From positions 279,419 to 343,418 of the forward strand of contig JAOTOM010004575.1 in assembly GCA_034440615.1 (NCBI GenBank): a stretch of 64,000 nucleotides of DNA, in the 5' to 3' direction. Made by a program: the position numbers and the translations under genes. Position 1 is the stretch's first letter, and each line of letters opens with the position of its first letter. This stretch comes from Ashinkailepas kermadecensis. Its lineage: Eukaryota; Arthropoda; Thecostraca; Neolepadidae. Under the pieces are notes generated by a model. The model worked only from the letters and a program-made list of their open reading frames with translations. It searched no databases and was not told where the DNA came from. Below, in pieces: positions 50,341-61,540 of this stretch.

Positions 50341-51331
50341 AGAACAATAACATGTTGAAAGTACTATATTTTCAGGAATGGAATCCTGTGCTGATGATAT
50401 TTTCCGTAATAAATTTGGAAATCAGATCTACATCATTAGTGTTAATAAATATGAAACATTCATAGAAATGCATACACCGGTTTGTGGACAAGAAGTTATT
50501 CTGATGATTTCTGATGTATTGGAACATTACAAATGTTTCATGATAGAAGCAGGCAAAGTTAAAGTACTTATATCTCAATAAATGGTCAGTTCACTAACAA
50601 GACAGCAAATTCACTCCAATAGCACTCAACACACCAGGCGGCCAACTCTTTTTGCAAGTTTAAAATCGATGACAGTGCTTTCTTGAATCATATTTAAAGC
50701 ACATGAAGGAAATGTATTGCTGACACTTGTAAGGAACTGATTTGCAATCTGCAATCTACTCTCGATCGTGCAATCTGCGGAAAAAAACATGTTGAGCAGC
50801 CGCAGTGGCGTACTAAAGGGAAAAGTTCCCGTCCCTAATGTCAGGCACCAATGAAATACTTTCACCCACCGTCATTACTATTCAGGTCTGCTGTGCTCTG
50901 ATGCTCCATCAATGCCGGTGTGTTTTAGCATGCATCTGATCGCTGAAGTATTTTTATTTAAGCCGGTGTGTGTTTGTTGGTGTGTGGAGTGAGGAGGAGG
51001 GTAACGGTGACGGTGACGGTGACGATAGATCCGAGCCCACTATATGGCACGGCAGTCGCATGCTATTACTCAGAGTTGTTATGTTGACATGTACTGAGCA
51101 TTGCTCTTTTAATTATGTGACTTCACCAGTTATTGGACGATTTTCGCCGTTGGTGAGGATGCTGAATAAACATAAACATACACATCGTCGAATACAAAAT
51201 CGGAATTTCTTAGATCCGAAAATATAGTGGGCTAAATCCGACGAGTTTTTTTTTTTTTTGGGGGGGGGGGGGGTCTAGTGCGTTGGCACTTCGGCCCCCC
51301 CCCCAATGTTTTTAAAAAATCGACACCCCTG
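50341..51331 (+). repeat. shared right-end blocks, second copy
   Basis: 50,341-50,740 matches 39,827-40,220 and 50,759-51,331 matches 41,937-42,503. The 1.7 kb that separates them in element 1 is absent here. Confidence 0.9.
50378..50581 (+). CDS. short open frame inside element 2, unknown
   Basis: 67 codons (NKFGNQIYIISVNKYETFIE ... SDVLEHYKCFMIEAGKVKVL). The composition looks protein-like, and the related sequence in element 1 is broken by stops and indels. It could be a fragment of a former transposase or captured gene, or chance. No family recognised. Confidence 0.2.
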   Translation: MESCADDIFRNKFGNQIYIISVNKYETFIEMHTPVCGQEVILMISDVLEHYKCFMIEAGKVKVLISQ

Positions 51332-51339
51332 GTTATGTT

Positions 51340-52207
51340 TATACCCAGGTACAAACTATTACGACTGATTTTGTTCCATGGATACATGGGACATGGAGAT
51401 ACATGGAGCGTGCCACCAGCCGAATAATTTCGGAGCTCCCAGATCGATTGTGCCATATTACGTGCCACCCAATCGCCATCTGATCAATTACGCGCCATAT
51501 TACCTTTTCCTGTTTTGAAATGCTGCCTCTCTACTCTCACATATCTGGCATCGGTATAATACTGCACACGCATAAGCCTGGAGGAATGGCTTTCTCTGCC
51601 GAAGCAGAGCGGTTTTTACCTCCGAGATTGCACCTACTTTGGCCACCATTCTTTCCCTTCTCGCCTGAGAGTGTTCTTTTTCAAAACCGGCCCCAAGGCC
51701 TCATCACTCCGCGCTCTCAAGCCATCCATGTCACATCCACTTTACGAGCGCATCCATTTCCCGCCGCGACGCGGTCACGTTCTTCCCCTCCGGTGCGCCA
51801 CTTTTCCCGGCGAGCGTCGTCGGCCTCGCTACTCCGAGAGGTTGGAGGTCATTCCCTGAGCGGCGGCTGAGCATGCAACTTGTCCGATCAACTTATACGC
51901 CGCCTTGGCGAAGTCAACGGCGACGTCTCGGGGTGTGTCTCGGCGCTTGCTACTGACACGTACGGCCGGTGTCGTTCTCTGGATCTGTTCGAATATTGAT
52001 CCAGTTCTCTGGATCTGCTCGATTTGATCCAGTCTACACTCGCCGATTGTCATACTCAAGGTTCGCAAAGTGTTCGTTGTGTGCTCATTATTGCTCGGGG
52101 GATAATTTCATGTCACCTTGAGATTTTGTTGCTCAAATGAGTTCACATTGTTTTAGAAATTGGAACGAAATCAAACCTGAAATAGAACAGCCCGAATGTA
52201 GACAGGC
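51340..52207. other. anonymous sequence
   Basis: A short duplication of GTTCTCTGGATCTG lies at about 51,972 and 52,003. An open frame at 51,520-51,870 has no recognised domain. Confidence 0.4.
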
Positions 52208-52293
52208 TATTGACATGCATAGCAGGACCGAGCACAGAGCTATTTAAGACTCAGCCACTACCTTTGACAGGACCATAGTTTTGGATTGTACAA
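52208..52293 (+). repeat. dispersed repeat, copy 1
   Basis: CTATTGACATG through GACCATAGTTTTGGATTGTA matches 53,690-53,780 at most positions. Confidence 0.82.
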
Positions 52294-52387
52294 ATTATTT
52301 AAGAAGAATAACAAATGTCGGACTACTGATGACTTGTTGAGGAGCCACCTCTCCAATTAGCTGCTGGAAATCCCTGACTCCACGTGC

Positions 52388-52650
52388 AATAGGGGCGGAT
52401 ACGTGGAGCACTGGGGGCATGTGCCCCCATGGAAGGTGGCGCCCCTTCGGCCTGGAGAAGGTGCCCCTCAAGACTCATGCCCCCAGAAATTTCAGCCAGA
52501 GGACCTCTCTGAGAGGGAAATGCACTCCCTTAGAATGAAAAGGCGCCACTTCAATGTGCTCGAGTGCACCACCTCGACAGGTGGCGACAGGTACTTAGGT
52601 AATGTCGCAGTGGCGTCGCTCCGAAGAAATGGCGCCCCTCCACACAGGTT
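52388..52650 (-). mobile_element. hAT-like MITE fragment related to 21,763-22,079
   Basis: The left edge on plus is AATAGGGGCGGATACG. The minus strand carries GGGGCGCCATTTCTTCGGAG and CCATGGGGGCACATGCCCCC, matching the MITE at 21.8 kb. The other end is lost or diverged and no target duplication was found. Confidence 0.6.
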
Positions 52651-53568
52651 CTCCAGGACAACAGCTTTCTTAAAATACTTGTCGTAGGTACTTCTGTTCG
52701 GCCACTTCCACGTTTGTATCGCTGCATGCCGGGCTTGTCATCTTTGTGATGCATTTTATAACTCATGACTTCCTAGAGTCTGTGTGGTGTGAATTACACA
52801 GCTCGTGTATGTTGAACGTGGGACATGTGGGCTTGCGATACACTGTGTTTATTGTGTCTACACTCCTGTGTCCACACATATTGTGTCTACACTCCTGCTT
52901 CCGGTCGTGTGCACCTCCAAACCCAGACGTGAAAAGTTGTCCATCTTGATCAATCTCGCGTGTGAATTGATTGAATGCTGGGACACCCGTCATTCAGATT
53001 GTGACACCATTGGCCGAAGTATCGCGTCCGTGCTGCTTCCTTGACCCTCAACAGGCCGGCACAGTGGAACATGAGTGTCATGGTATGTGGAACATGGTGA
53101 AACATGTGTGGTCTCGTCGTGTACTCAGGGAAACAATTCAAGTACGAATACGCATCGAGTGTCTGGAAATTCTTCCTAAGCCCAATTTCGTACAGTGCTG
53201 TATGTGACAATTTGGTCAACCGGCTTCAAGACCATGGATTTGAAGACCGTGTGCAAAGCCTATACCCGCATGCCTTGCTTTTGTGCATGTGAGGTGGGGG
53301 AGGAGTAGTGCTGTTTGTATGTGTATTCTCTCCTGTTGTTGCGTCCTCTAGCTCAACTCGAATGAATATGTAATGTTGATTAGTTCGATGAATTGCCTTC
53401 TCCAGAAGGAATGCCATTCAAACCCTCCTCGGGCTTTCTCTTCCACTGTCACCATGGCTAGTACTTGGTTGCGTTCAATTATTTTGCATTGCCCTGAATT
53501 ACTTTGAATGCTTTTCAGAACAAGCCGAAGTACAGGCCTGTGAAAGTCATATTACATACTTTGAAACC
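52651..53568. other. anonymous sequence
   Basis: Overlapping short frames near 52,746-53,292 on both strands have no recognisable domain. A phrase around ATTGTGTCTACACTCCTG is repeated near 52,850 and 52,880. Confidence 0.4.
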
Positions 53569-53603
53569 CAGTGTGTCCGATAATAATATTATCGGACACA
53601 CTG
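53569..53603. repeat. 35-bp near-perfect palindrome
   Basis: CAGTGTGTCCGATAATA, one A, then the exact reverse complement: a 17-bp stem with a one-base centre. Confidence 0.95.
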
Positions 53604-53689
53604 CTTGTCACGCTTGTCACGGGAGGAATCCAGTGGCGTCCGATTACATGTCTCTGAGCGGGTCAAGACAAAATTTCCTGTGGAATCAG

Positions 53690-53780
53690 CTATTGACATG
53701 TTCTGCCGGGCCGAGCACGGAGCGTACTTAAGACGCAGCCACGACCTTTGACCGGACCATAGCTTTGGATTGCACAAATT
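53690..53780 (+). repeat. dispersed repeat, copy 2
   Basis: CTATTGACATGTTCTGCCGG through CATAGCTTTGGATTGCACAA corresponds to the copy at 52,208. Confidence 0.82.
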
Positions 53781-56450
53781 CATCGAAAGGTCATAGCATG
53801 CCGCAACGTCGCTACTAATGTCACTGGGGAGACGAATTGGTCTGACGCATCTGAATATATGGCACGGCAACGTGGGCACTCAGACCGCGGCAGAACAATA
53901 ACCAAAATTACGATTTAGGCGGAAATTCGCTCAACGGCCTCCATAGATGATGCCATAGGTTGCTGTCCTGACGCGAACTGGCCAACTATTTCCGACCAGA
54001 ATACCCTTCACAGATGTGTCGCCTGCCAGGCCCGTTAAGGTCAAGCCGCCGCACACCGGTCTGCCGCGATCGTGCGAGGCCGACTGAGAAGTGTCCCTCG
54101 CCCGGACGGAGATATTATTATTTATTACTGCAGGTGATCTCGGCATCGAGACAAGCTGATGCCACCGCTCGTTCATGCTATTTTGCCTTTCAAGTTGACG
54201 ACTTCGTTATCACGAAATGGTGTCACAGCTGAAAATGACATTGTAGTATCGCGTGTCAAATACTACAACATTCGGCTCTATTTTGCATTACTCTATCGTG
54301 TTTTAAATCCACTTTCCAAAGTGCGATTTGCTTCTTTAGCTCTCTGTCTATTGATTGGTATCCTTACCATGAGTTTACGTGAATGAAGCTGGTCAGTAGA
54401 GGTAATGAAATAGCTGACGCTGTCTAATATTATTCGCATTTCACCCGAAATTTTTCCGTTATCCTTAAACGCCGTTTTGAAAGGCTTCCTTATCATCTTT
54501 GCAGTAAAAGTGCACCCCCACTGAAAAATATACACAAACCAAACGCTAGGCAGTGCTACTTGCATTCATCCACCACTGCGACGAGATAAGTTGCAGTTGC
54601 ACTGTCAGTTGTAGATGCAGTTGCCTGGGCGTACACTAGATGCAAATGGTTTTCAGGGCAGCTTTGGCCATCAAAGTGGTCATTTGCGCCACCCCCCCCA
54701 ACCAACTTCATAAAGTGAAACCCATGCCACTGTGTCATCATCGGCACCAGAGAAAACACCTTGAGGGCCAATATTTTCACTCCCAACGGTAAGTACCCGT
54801 CGTGCAGCGCTGCTGTCGCTTATGCTTAGCTCTTCGGCAATTTCGTTCGAAAGTTGATGTATTGCAGCCTTGCTGTATGACGCTCGGGATGCAATAATGT
54901 TCACCTCTGAAGAGCAATCGCTTATCTCATTGTGAGCATCGACAATCAGCATTCGCATGCTTATTCACTGCGCGAAAGTCTACCCGCTTCTTCATCTCGC
55001 CATCGCGAAAAATCTCAGTTGTGTCTCCTCCCGTGATATTGGGAGTCCTGCCTCGACGGCGTCAATGTGGTGCAACACAGCTCGAAATGTATTCTCTAAA
55101 TCACTGTATCTCTTATTGCACAGCGCGAATTGAGATGAAATCTTCGGACCCGGTGGAGGCACAGATAGTATGAAAAGGCCAGGTGGTCGAAGCTCTCTGC
55201 TGCAATATTAAGCAACCTTTTCCCACGCTTGAGAAGCGTCTGACGTCATATATGACCAATTGTGTAAATTCTGGAAAAGCATGCTTCATCTCAACACATT
55301 TATCCTCAGGCGAACACAGAGTTTCGAAATCAAAGGAAACACTTTTGCGAATGCTACGAGAACAGAACTTTTAAAAAGGTGCTTATTACGAGTGGCTGTG
55401 AGTGGCCAGACTAGGTGGAGCATCCTTAAACATGAACTCTCAGAACATTCAGAACTTTCAGAAACAAAACAGCGCTTCCGTTGAGACAAGTGCGTTGAAA
55501 ATCAGCCGATCATGGACACCAATGCAGAGCAAGCTTCGACTTCCCATCAGCACAGGGCCACTTAAGATTACGCATGCAAGACAAACTGGTAACCTTAAAT
55601 GAACACACAGATAAAAGACGCAGAATGCATAGACGTCCATTAACGACCTAGTTTAGTAGTATGCATCCAGAAGATACGGTCCGTCATAACACAGTTCGCA
55701 GTGGTTTTCAGTAAATTTCTCGTAAGCTATTTCTTCATCCTTTTCCGGTTGAATTATGGTCTCGTGATGTTCGGAATCTCGTCACAGACCAGCGATGAAT
55801 GAATGACCGATACATGGTGGTTGGGTAAGTATGTGAAGGTTAAGCTCGACTTCACACGTCAATGCAAACGCACAGAAAAAAACGCGCACATGCATCCATT
55901 GTACTAGATGGTACTGCATAGCAAATAGGACACTACTGATTTTTGAACGCAAGCTAGAAGTTCACTTGATCTGAATTTGGAGGCATACACTAATTGGGGT
56001 AATCTATATTGTTATAAACGTACCGCTTCACAAAGGTGTGGAGAATGCATTCAAGGAGGAATTGCGACCAAAAGGGGGCCTTGTCTAGCTGCTAAAAGTA
56101 TTTGCCTACAGTTGCATTATTCAGTCGAACTAGTGCACAACCGTTTTCTTTCAGCAGCATCAGCGTCACAGTTATCAACATAGTTACTTTGATGGTGATC
56201 TTTGAACGAAATGATGGATGGATTGCCACATCAATATTATCAAACCAACTTGACAAGATATAGCACTCGCCAAAAGTTGAGCAAACAAACTCAGAGCGCA
56301 CCACGCTCCACAGAACAAGCTGTTTCCGCGACGAGAAGCAACAATTTCCAATACCCTGACTCGGGCTGAATTTGTCTTGAACGAGCCCGATTTCCCATTA
56401 CAAAGTGTTCGGGTCTATCCCTTAGGCGGCGGCCATTGAACGCCTAAGCA
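53781..56450. other. anonymous sequence, no supported gene
   Basis: Short frames (for example 54,680-54,958 minus and 55,260-55,484 plus) are not recognisable. No RNA gene or repeat seen. Confidence 0.4.
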
Positions 56451-56873
56451 GCACACTAAGTTGAGCTACATCGTTACTACAGCACCGTCGGCTCAATGCA
56501 CACTAAGTTGAGCTACATCGTTACTACAGCACCGTCGGCTCAATGCACACTAAGTTGAGCTACATCGTTACTACAGCACCGTCGGCTCAATGCACACTAA
56601 GTTGAGCTACATCGTTACTACAGCACCGTCGGCTCAATGCACACTAAGTTGAGCTACATCGTTACTACAGCACCGTCGGCTCAATGCACACTAAGTTGAG
56701 CTACATCGTTACTACAGCACCGTCGGCTCAATGCACACTAAGTTGAGCTACATCGTTACTACAGCACCGTCGGCTCAATGCACACTAAGTTGAGCTACAT
56801 CGTTACTACAGCACCGTCGGCTCAATGCACACTAAGTTGAGCTACATCGTTACTACAGCACCGTCGGCTCAAT
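56451..56873. repeat. 47-bp tandem repeat, nine virtually identical copies
   Basis: GCACACTAAGTTGAGCTACA followed by TCGTTACTACAGCACCGTCG and GCTCAAT recurs at 56,451, 56,498, 56,545 and so on with no difference I can see. Each unit is bounded by TTGAGC and its complement GCTCAA. There are no spacers, so it is not CRISPR-like. Confidence 0.96.
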
Positions 56874-57245
56874 GCATTTGCGGCATTTCTATTTAGCACG
56901 ATCGGTGACTCGCAACGGGCGCAGCCGCCTGTCGGTGAAAATCAGGGCGTGCGCCACCTTCGGCGCCATCCATCACCCGGTACAGCCTCTGACATGCATT
57001 ATCCTCCATTTGGGCGGCGGCGCGGCCGGCGACGTCGGGCGCCGCCCGTGCCATTGTCCGGCGGCGGACGTTTTTCCGCCTCGGCCGACGCGATTGATCA
57101 CGGCCAGCGTAAACGCGCCGGCCTCGTGGTGCAGTCTCGGCCGCGCTGGCTTTCAGCTAGTGTTTATGGAGGGGAAGTGAGGGGGAGGGGTGAGGCGATG
57201 AACGGTAGTGGGGGCACGGGATGCTTATGTCTGTCGGACGCCTGA
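56874..57245. other. GC-rich, CpG-dense segment
   Basis: Dense CG dinucleotides (GGCGGCGGCGCGGCCGGCGA and similar) directly after the 47-bp array. It could be a CpG-rich regulatory segment or exon. Open frames exist in two phases (56,872-57,180 and 56,949-57,245) but neither is recognisable. Confidence 0.4.
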
Positions 57246-58736
57246 ATAGCAAATATGCAGCCGGTGTTGGCTCATCTGGAACCCGATACTGCGGAACGCA
57301 TAAGATCAGCCTCAACAATGGCTTCACTGTCAGCCATTGAAGCCATTGAACACATTGTTCAACATTGAACAATGACCTACTGGGTAGACTAGGGTGCATC
57401 ACACTGGTGCTCTGTCTCGCAAGAACGGCTAGTCAGTAGCCATGGAATAAACATAGCGATGCATGATGATACTTGCTGCGAGAGCAGCTGCCTATACCAT
57501 CGGTAATACCATAGTATCGCGTATTTGAAAACGCCATCCTGACGATTGTCCTGTATGTCCTGGCGATTAAAGACCCAGAGCGCATACGGCCGCTCCCGAC
57601 AAAATCCTCGGCTTTCGTTTCACCGATCGCTGGGACCATGTGCCGACCTCCCAGGAGGCCAAGACAGGTTTCTAGACTGCACGGAACGTCCAAGGCACAA
57701 TGCCTTGCCGCTTTCCAGCTGCGCTTCGTGGACTGGCCAGGTTCATCCATCGGTAAGGGAATGTTTATTGGTTAGAGTCTCTTGTACGCATTTTACGGTA
57801 ATATTACGAGGAATCGTTCTCCCACGCCTCGACTCAGCTGCCCTCATGCCACCTCCATGCGTTTACGCGACTGCACAATGGGCCAGAATGGCTTAAAAGT
57901 GACACTTGAATTTCGGAGTTCGTCAAAATTCCATAGTTTTAGCGTAGATCGTCTACAAAATGTTCCCAGCGTTCGAAGACAATACTTTAACTTCGATATA
58001 CCAGCACCCGTGTCCATAAATAATGCAGCAAGTCATATTATTATAGCGTGTTTATCGGTGTCGATGCAAACCCGCAATTCCATTCTCAGGTTCTTAGCAT
58101 TCGCATTCTTCTTCCCAAGTTCGAAACCAATCATTTGTCATATCATTGAATTGCTTAGATCATGAGGAGTAGGTTAGGAGCAGAAATGAACGATTTAACC
58201 AATCCAGCAACTTTCTGCCGATAATCTAATGTTGGAAAGTAGCAAACGATGCAGATAATACATAACGATGAGCATATTATGGAATTAAAAAACAACGGCC
58301 TACACGCTGATTTTGATTGTATAGGGTAGATGCATACTTTGGCTGCAAGTCTCGATTGCATGCTGCTGCGCATTCTTGCTCTAAAAGGAATAAACTGGCT
58401 TGAACCAAATTTATGTTCTGAACAGCGCCATCTAAATTGGTCGATAGATATTAATTTTATTAATAGTTAGGGCCTACCAAGCCTTCATTAAGTGTATTAA
58501 TCTGTCGAACAACGATTTGTATCATGATTGCAACATTCAGGAATCATTGGTATATAACCCCAACCAACCTCATTAGTTATTTCAGTTTTATTTTGGAAAT
58601 GCTGATTTTATGCTGATGGGGAGGCCGGGTCTAGTTGATACAAGTTTAGCGAAACTCAAAATAACGCTTCACTTTGAAAGGGTAGCGAAGATATAGCTAC
58701 ACCTACGAAAAACCTAACTTTTACTTTCGCCCAGAA
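57246..58736. other. anonymous sequence
   Basis: A short duplicated phrase AGCCATTGAA / ACATTGTTCAACATTGAACA near 57,340-57,375 forms a small inverted motif. No gene recognised. Confidence 0.4.
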
Positions 58737-59126
58737 ATGTGCCACATCGTCACCATTCGGCAGCCGCGGGACGAAAGGACCTGTGCTTGCTTTTTCCGCG
58801 AGAAGAGGATGCTAGTAGCAACATGTGTGGTAACCATGGAAACCGGCTTCATACTTGAGGAGAAAATGCTGTATGAAACATTCCGTGTATCAACTAGACC
58901 CGGTCTCCCCTATATTGAATCAGTAATGTCCAGACAAACAGCATTTGAGCATATTTATCAGAGTGGCGGTCCGAAACAAGCAACAGTGCAGAATATTTTG
59001 TTTTTCATCAAGGAGCTAGGTATACGGACAGACGAACACATCGGAATCATGATCAAGGAATCCCATGAGTCCCGCAACAAGGACGTCCGTGCATACCGAG
59101 TCGGTCATGCATGGAAATACTCGTGA
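58737..59126 (+). CDS. open frame, hypothetical, 129 codons
   Basis: A non-repetitive frame with balanced amino-acid composition (MCHIVTIRQPRDERTCACFF ... RNKDVRAYRVGHAWKYS). The first ATG is in a usable context (A at -3). I cannot assign a family, domain, signal peptide or membrane segment. No introns or neighbours support it. It may be a small gene, an exon or chance. Confidence 0.25.
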   Translation: MCHIVTIRQPRDERTCACFFREKRMLVATCVVTMETGFILEEKMLYETFRVSTRPGLPYIESVMSRQTAFEHIYQSGGPKQATVQNILFFIKELGIRTDEHIGIMIKESHESRNKDVRAYRVGHAWKYS

Positions 59127-60419
59127 CTGCACGACATCACCGACCAGTTCAGGTACCTGCTGTTGAGTAGTAACCCGCTCATCAGCTCCTCCGCCGCAAG
59201 TCAACGTTTTCAAGCAGCAGCAGCCTGGGGTAGGTGGTCCTTGACCTCAGACACCTGGAGCCTGCTGCAAGCCGTCGCAGATCAAAACATTAGCGACTCA
59301 GACCAGTGGGTGAGGACGTTTGGTTTTGCCTTGTTTTCATGTCCGAATATATGTTTCATGTTACCGAGTGCTTAATATCATTACAAACTCTGCAACTATA
59401 TTTCCAAGTTCATCGTATTTGCAAATATACGAGAATATATGCTGCATAGTTTGGAAATAACTCGCACCGCACCCTTTTACATAGCATATCAACAATAACA
59501 ATATTTCACCAAGTTGTCATCAGGTACAAAAACGGTTGCGAGAATCAGTTTCTACGTTGAAAACCACCCCCGGAACCGAATTTTTACGTATGCACTTTGA
59601 AAATCAAGTGATATGTCACTTTTCAGGCCGTTCTGGCCCATAGTGCACCGTGAGGTGATAATAAAGTGGAAGTTTTCAGTCATCTTAACGTTCAGTACAG
59701 TGGCATACAAATATGATTATGTGGTGACAATCTTGTCTTTTGGGGGTGTGAATTCCCTTAGTCTATGAACGGCAAAGTGCGTCTGTGCGCCACGTTGGGA
59801 GTCTCCAAGCGTTAGTGCAGCAGTCCTGCCATCTGTCGGCCAGGTACGACACTTCAGCTGCAATTGCTCACCGATCTAATCTTGCTCGGCCCAAATCCTC
59901 CGTGGATGCCTCTGCTTCGTGGGCAATTTCCAGGCACGGATCTCTTGATGGATCTCTGAAGAGCTTATGGGAAGTGTTCGAGAAAGCTGAACGCGATGAG
60001 TTCGACATGCATTGGAGAAACCGGTTCATATGTATGGTCCCATAGTAAGGTTTGTAATCATTGCAGTGCTTGACAGATCGTTGGAGGGTTTGTTAGTTAT
60101 CTGAGCGTTAGGGTTCATCGATGTGACATAGTGCCCATCGATAGGTCATATAGCGGCCAGATGCCATTGCAGGGGGTTCATCCCCCTCCAACAAGACAGG
60201 AACTTCCAACTGTGGCAGAAGGTGTACATCGAACAAAAGTGGCTAGATACATACCACACAGATGTGTGGTATGGTCTGGTTATTTTTTTAGCTTCTGAGC
60301 ACGTGACTGCAGACACGTTGCGCACGTGTGGCACGCGAGAGTCACGTGCCTGAGTGTTTCACGACAAAAATGTGAGTGCATTACTGCCACCGACTTTGCT
60401 GCAACGACATGACTGCAAA
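59127..60419. other. anonymous sequence
   Basis: No gene, RNA or repeat recognised; an open frame at 59,785-60,045 is unremarkable. Confidence 0.4.
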
Positions 60420-60650
60420 TGCAAATACAGCCGCGCAACGTTACTGCTACACGAACAACTGTGACTGTAGCAATTGCAACACGACATTACTGCTACGCAA
60501 ACGACTGTGATTGCATCAATTGGAACACGGCATTACTGCCACGCGAACAACTGTGACTGCAGCAATTAGAATATGACATTACTGCTACGCGAACAACTGT
60601 GACTGCATCAACTGGAACACGACATTACTGCTACGGCGAAGACGTCAATC
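60420..60650. repeat. 46-bp degenerate tandem repeat, about 5 copies
   Basis: TTACTGCYAC recurs at 60,441, 60,487, 60,533, 60,579 and 60,625, an exact 46-bp spacing despite many substitutions. Related ACTGCGACGCGA words continue, irregularly, to about 60,880. Confidence 0.88.
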
Positions 60651-61055
60651 CATCGCACTTCGACACTCGGCGACTGCGAATGCGAGTGCTGCGACGCGAG
60701 ACCACTGCCATGCGACACGACTGCGACGCGAGATTGCTGCTACACGACAAATCTCGGCGACACGATATTATTGCTGCAGCAGAAACTTCGACCGACTTGA
60801 CTGCTACACGCCACAACTGCGAATGGGAATACCTGCTGCGACGCGACATCACTGTTCCACGGTATTTGTGCGACTGCTAAGGTTCCCCATCAGACGTTGC
60901 TGCACGTTGCTGTAGTGTCTTCGACCAGCCGTACCCAGCTTTGTCGCGTAGCTGTATTTGCATTCGCAGTCGGCTCGTGTCGCGGTAAAGGCGATCAAGG
61001 TTCTCGCTGAAGCAGAAATATGGCGTCGCAGTCGAGCGGCCACACAACTGTCGTT

Positions 61056-61220
61056 GGGGACGAGTAGTCTAGGGGTAAGCTGCCCGTCTCACAATCGAAA
61101 GATTGTGGGTTTGAGTCTCACCTGTCGTTACACTTCGCCCGCGACCAATCGGCGTGAGAGATTGGCGACGCTACATGACTCAACGGTCGACGTGTCGTAA
61201 ATACTAATAACCACAATAAT
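61056..61220 (+). mobile_element. young tRNA-derived SINE with 13-bp target duplication
   Basis: The head GGGGACGAGTAGTCTAGGGG contains an A-box-like TAGTCTAGGGG (61,065-61,075), with B box GGTTTGAGTCT at 61,108-61,118; it is Val(CAC)- or Glu-like, not Lys-like. The body has the core CCAATCGGCGTGAGAGATTG shared with the other two SINEs, and the 3' end GTCGTAAATACTAATAACCA is A/T-rich. Perfect CACAACTGTCGTT copies flank it (61,043-61,055 and 61,221-61,233), a LINE-type target duplication. Confidence 0.9.
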
Positions 61221-61264
61221 CACAACTGTCGTTCAAAGCTATCGTAGCCGCAGTCCTGCCGTGA

Positions 61265-61540
61265 CACCGAACTGCATGACACCACGTGACACAGTGCCTG
61301 ACGCAGGCATGACACCACGTGACACCGTACATGACACAGGCACGACATCACGTAACACCGTACCTGACACAGGCATGACACCACACGACACCGTGCCTGA
61401 CACAGGCATGACACCACGCGACACTGTACCTGACACACCACGTGACATCGTACCTGGTACATGCATGACACCACGTGACATCGTGCCTGACACAGGCACT
61501 ACACCACGCGACACCGCACATACACTTGCATGACACCACG
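61265..61540. repeat. 33-bp minisatellite, about 8 copies
   Basis: ATGACACCACGTGACAC recurs with a 33-bp period (61,276, 61,309 and on). The period keeps frame and reads (MTPRDTVPDTG)n. One unit is shortened near 61,435. Most units hold CACGTG. Confidence 0.9.

Larger units (their letters stand above)
44475..51331 (+). mobile_element. large hAT-like element 2 (6.9 kb, no transposase found)
   Basis: It begins CAGGGGCGTCGATTTG and ends AAATCGACACCCCTG, an inverted match at 14 of 15 bases. Perfect 8-bp copies of GTTATGTT flank it (44,467-44,474 and 51,332-51,339). Internal left-end copies start at 44,906, 46,511 and 48,758, in the same direction as the terminus, yet only one right end exists. 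The last copy runs into the block shared with element 1. CCTAACC foldback DNA fills 47.6-48.75 kb. No transposase-like reading frame was found. Same family and orientation as element 1, about 2 kb downstream. Confidence 0.87.

Noticed and set aside
34163..51339. Simple segmental duplication of 34-42 kb to 44-51 kb
   Set aside because: Different perfect 8-bp duplications at each copy fit two transposon insertions better.
56451..56873. CRISPR array
   Set aside because: Units are joined directly without spacers, and the window is animal-like.
60599..61043. Short frames over the 46-bp degenerate array
   Set aside because: Repeat-derived, and not consistent between strands or units.
61056..61130. 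Functional tRNA gene
   Set aside because: Anticodon and acceptor stems do not fold properly, and the sequence continues into a SINE body with flanking duplication.
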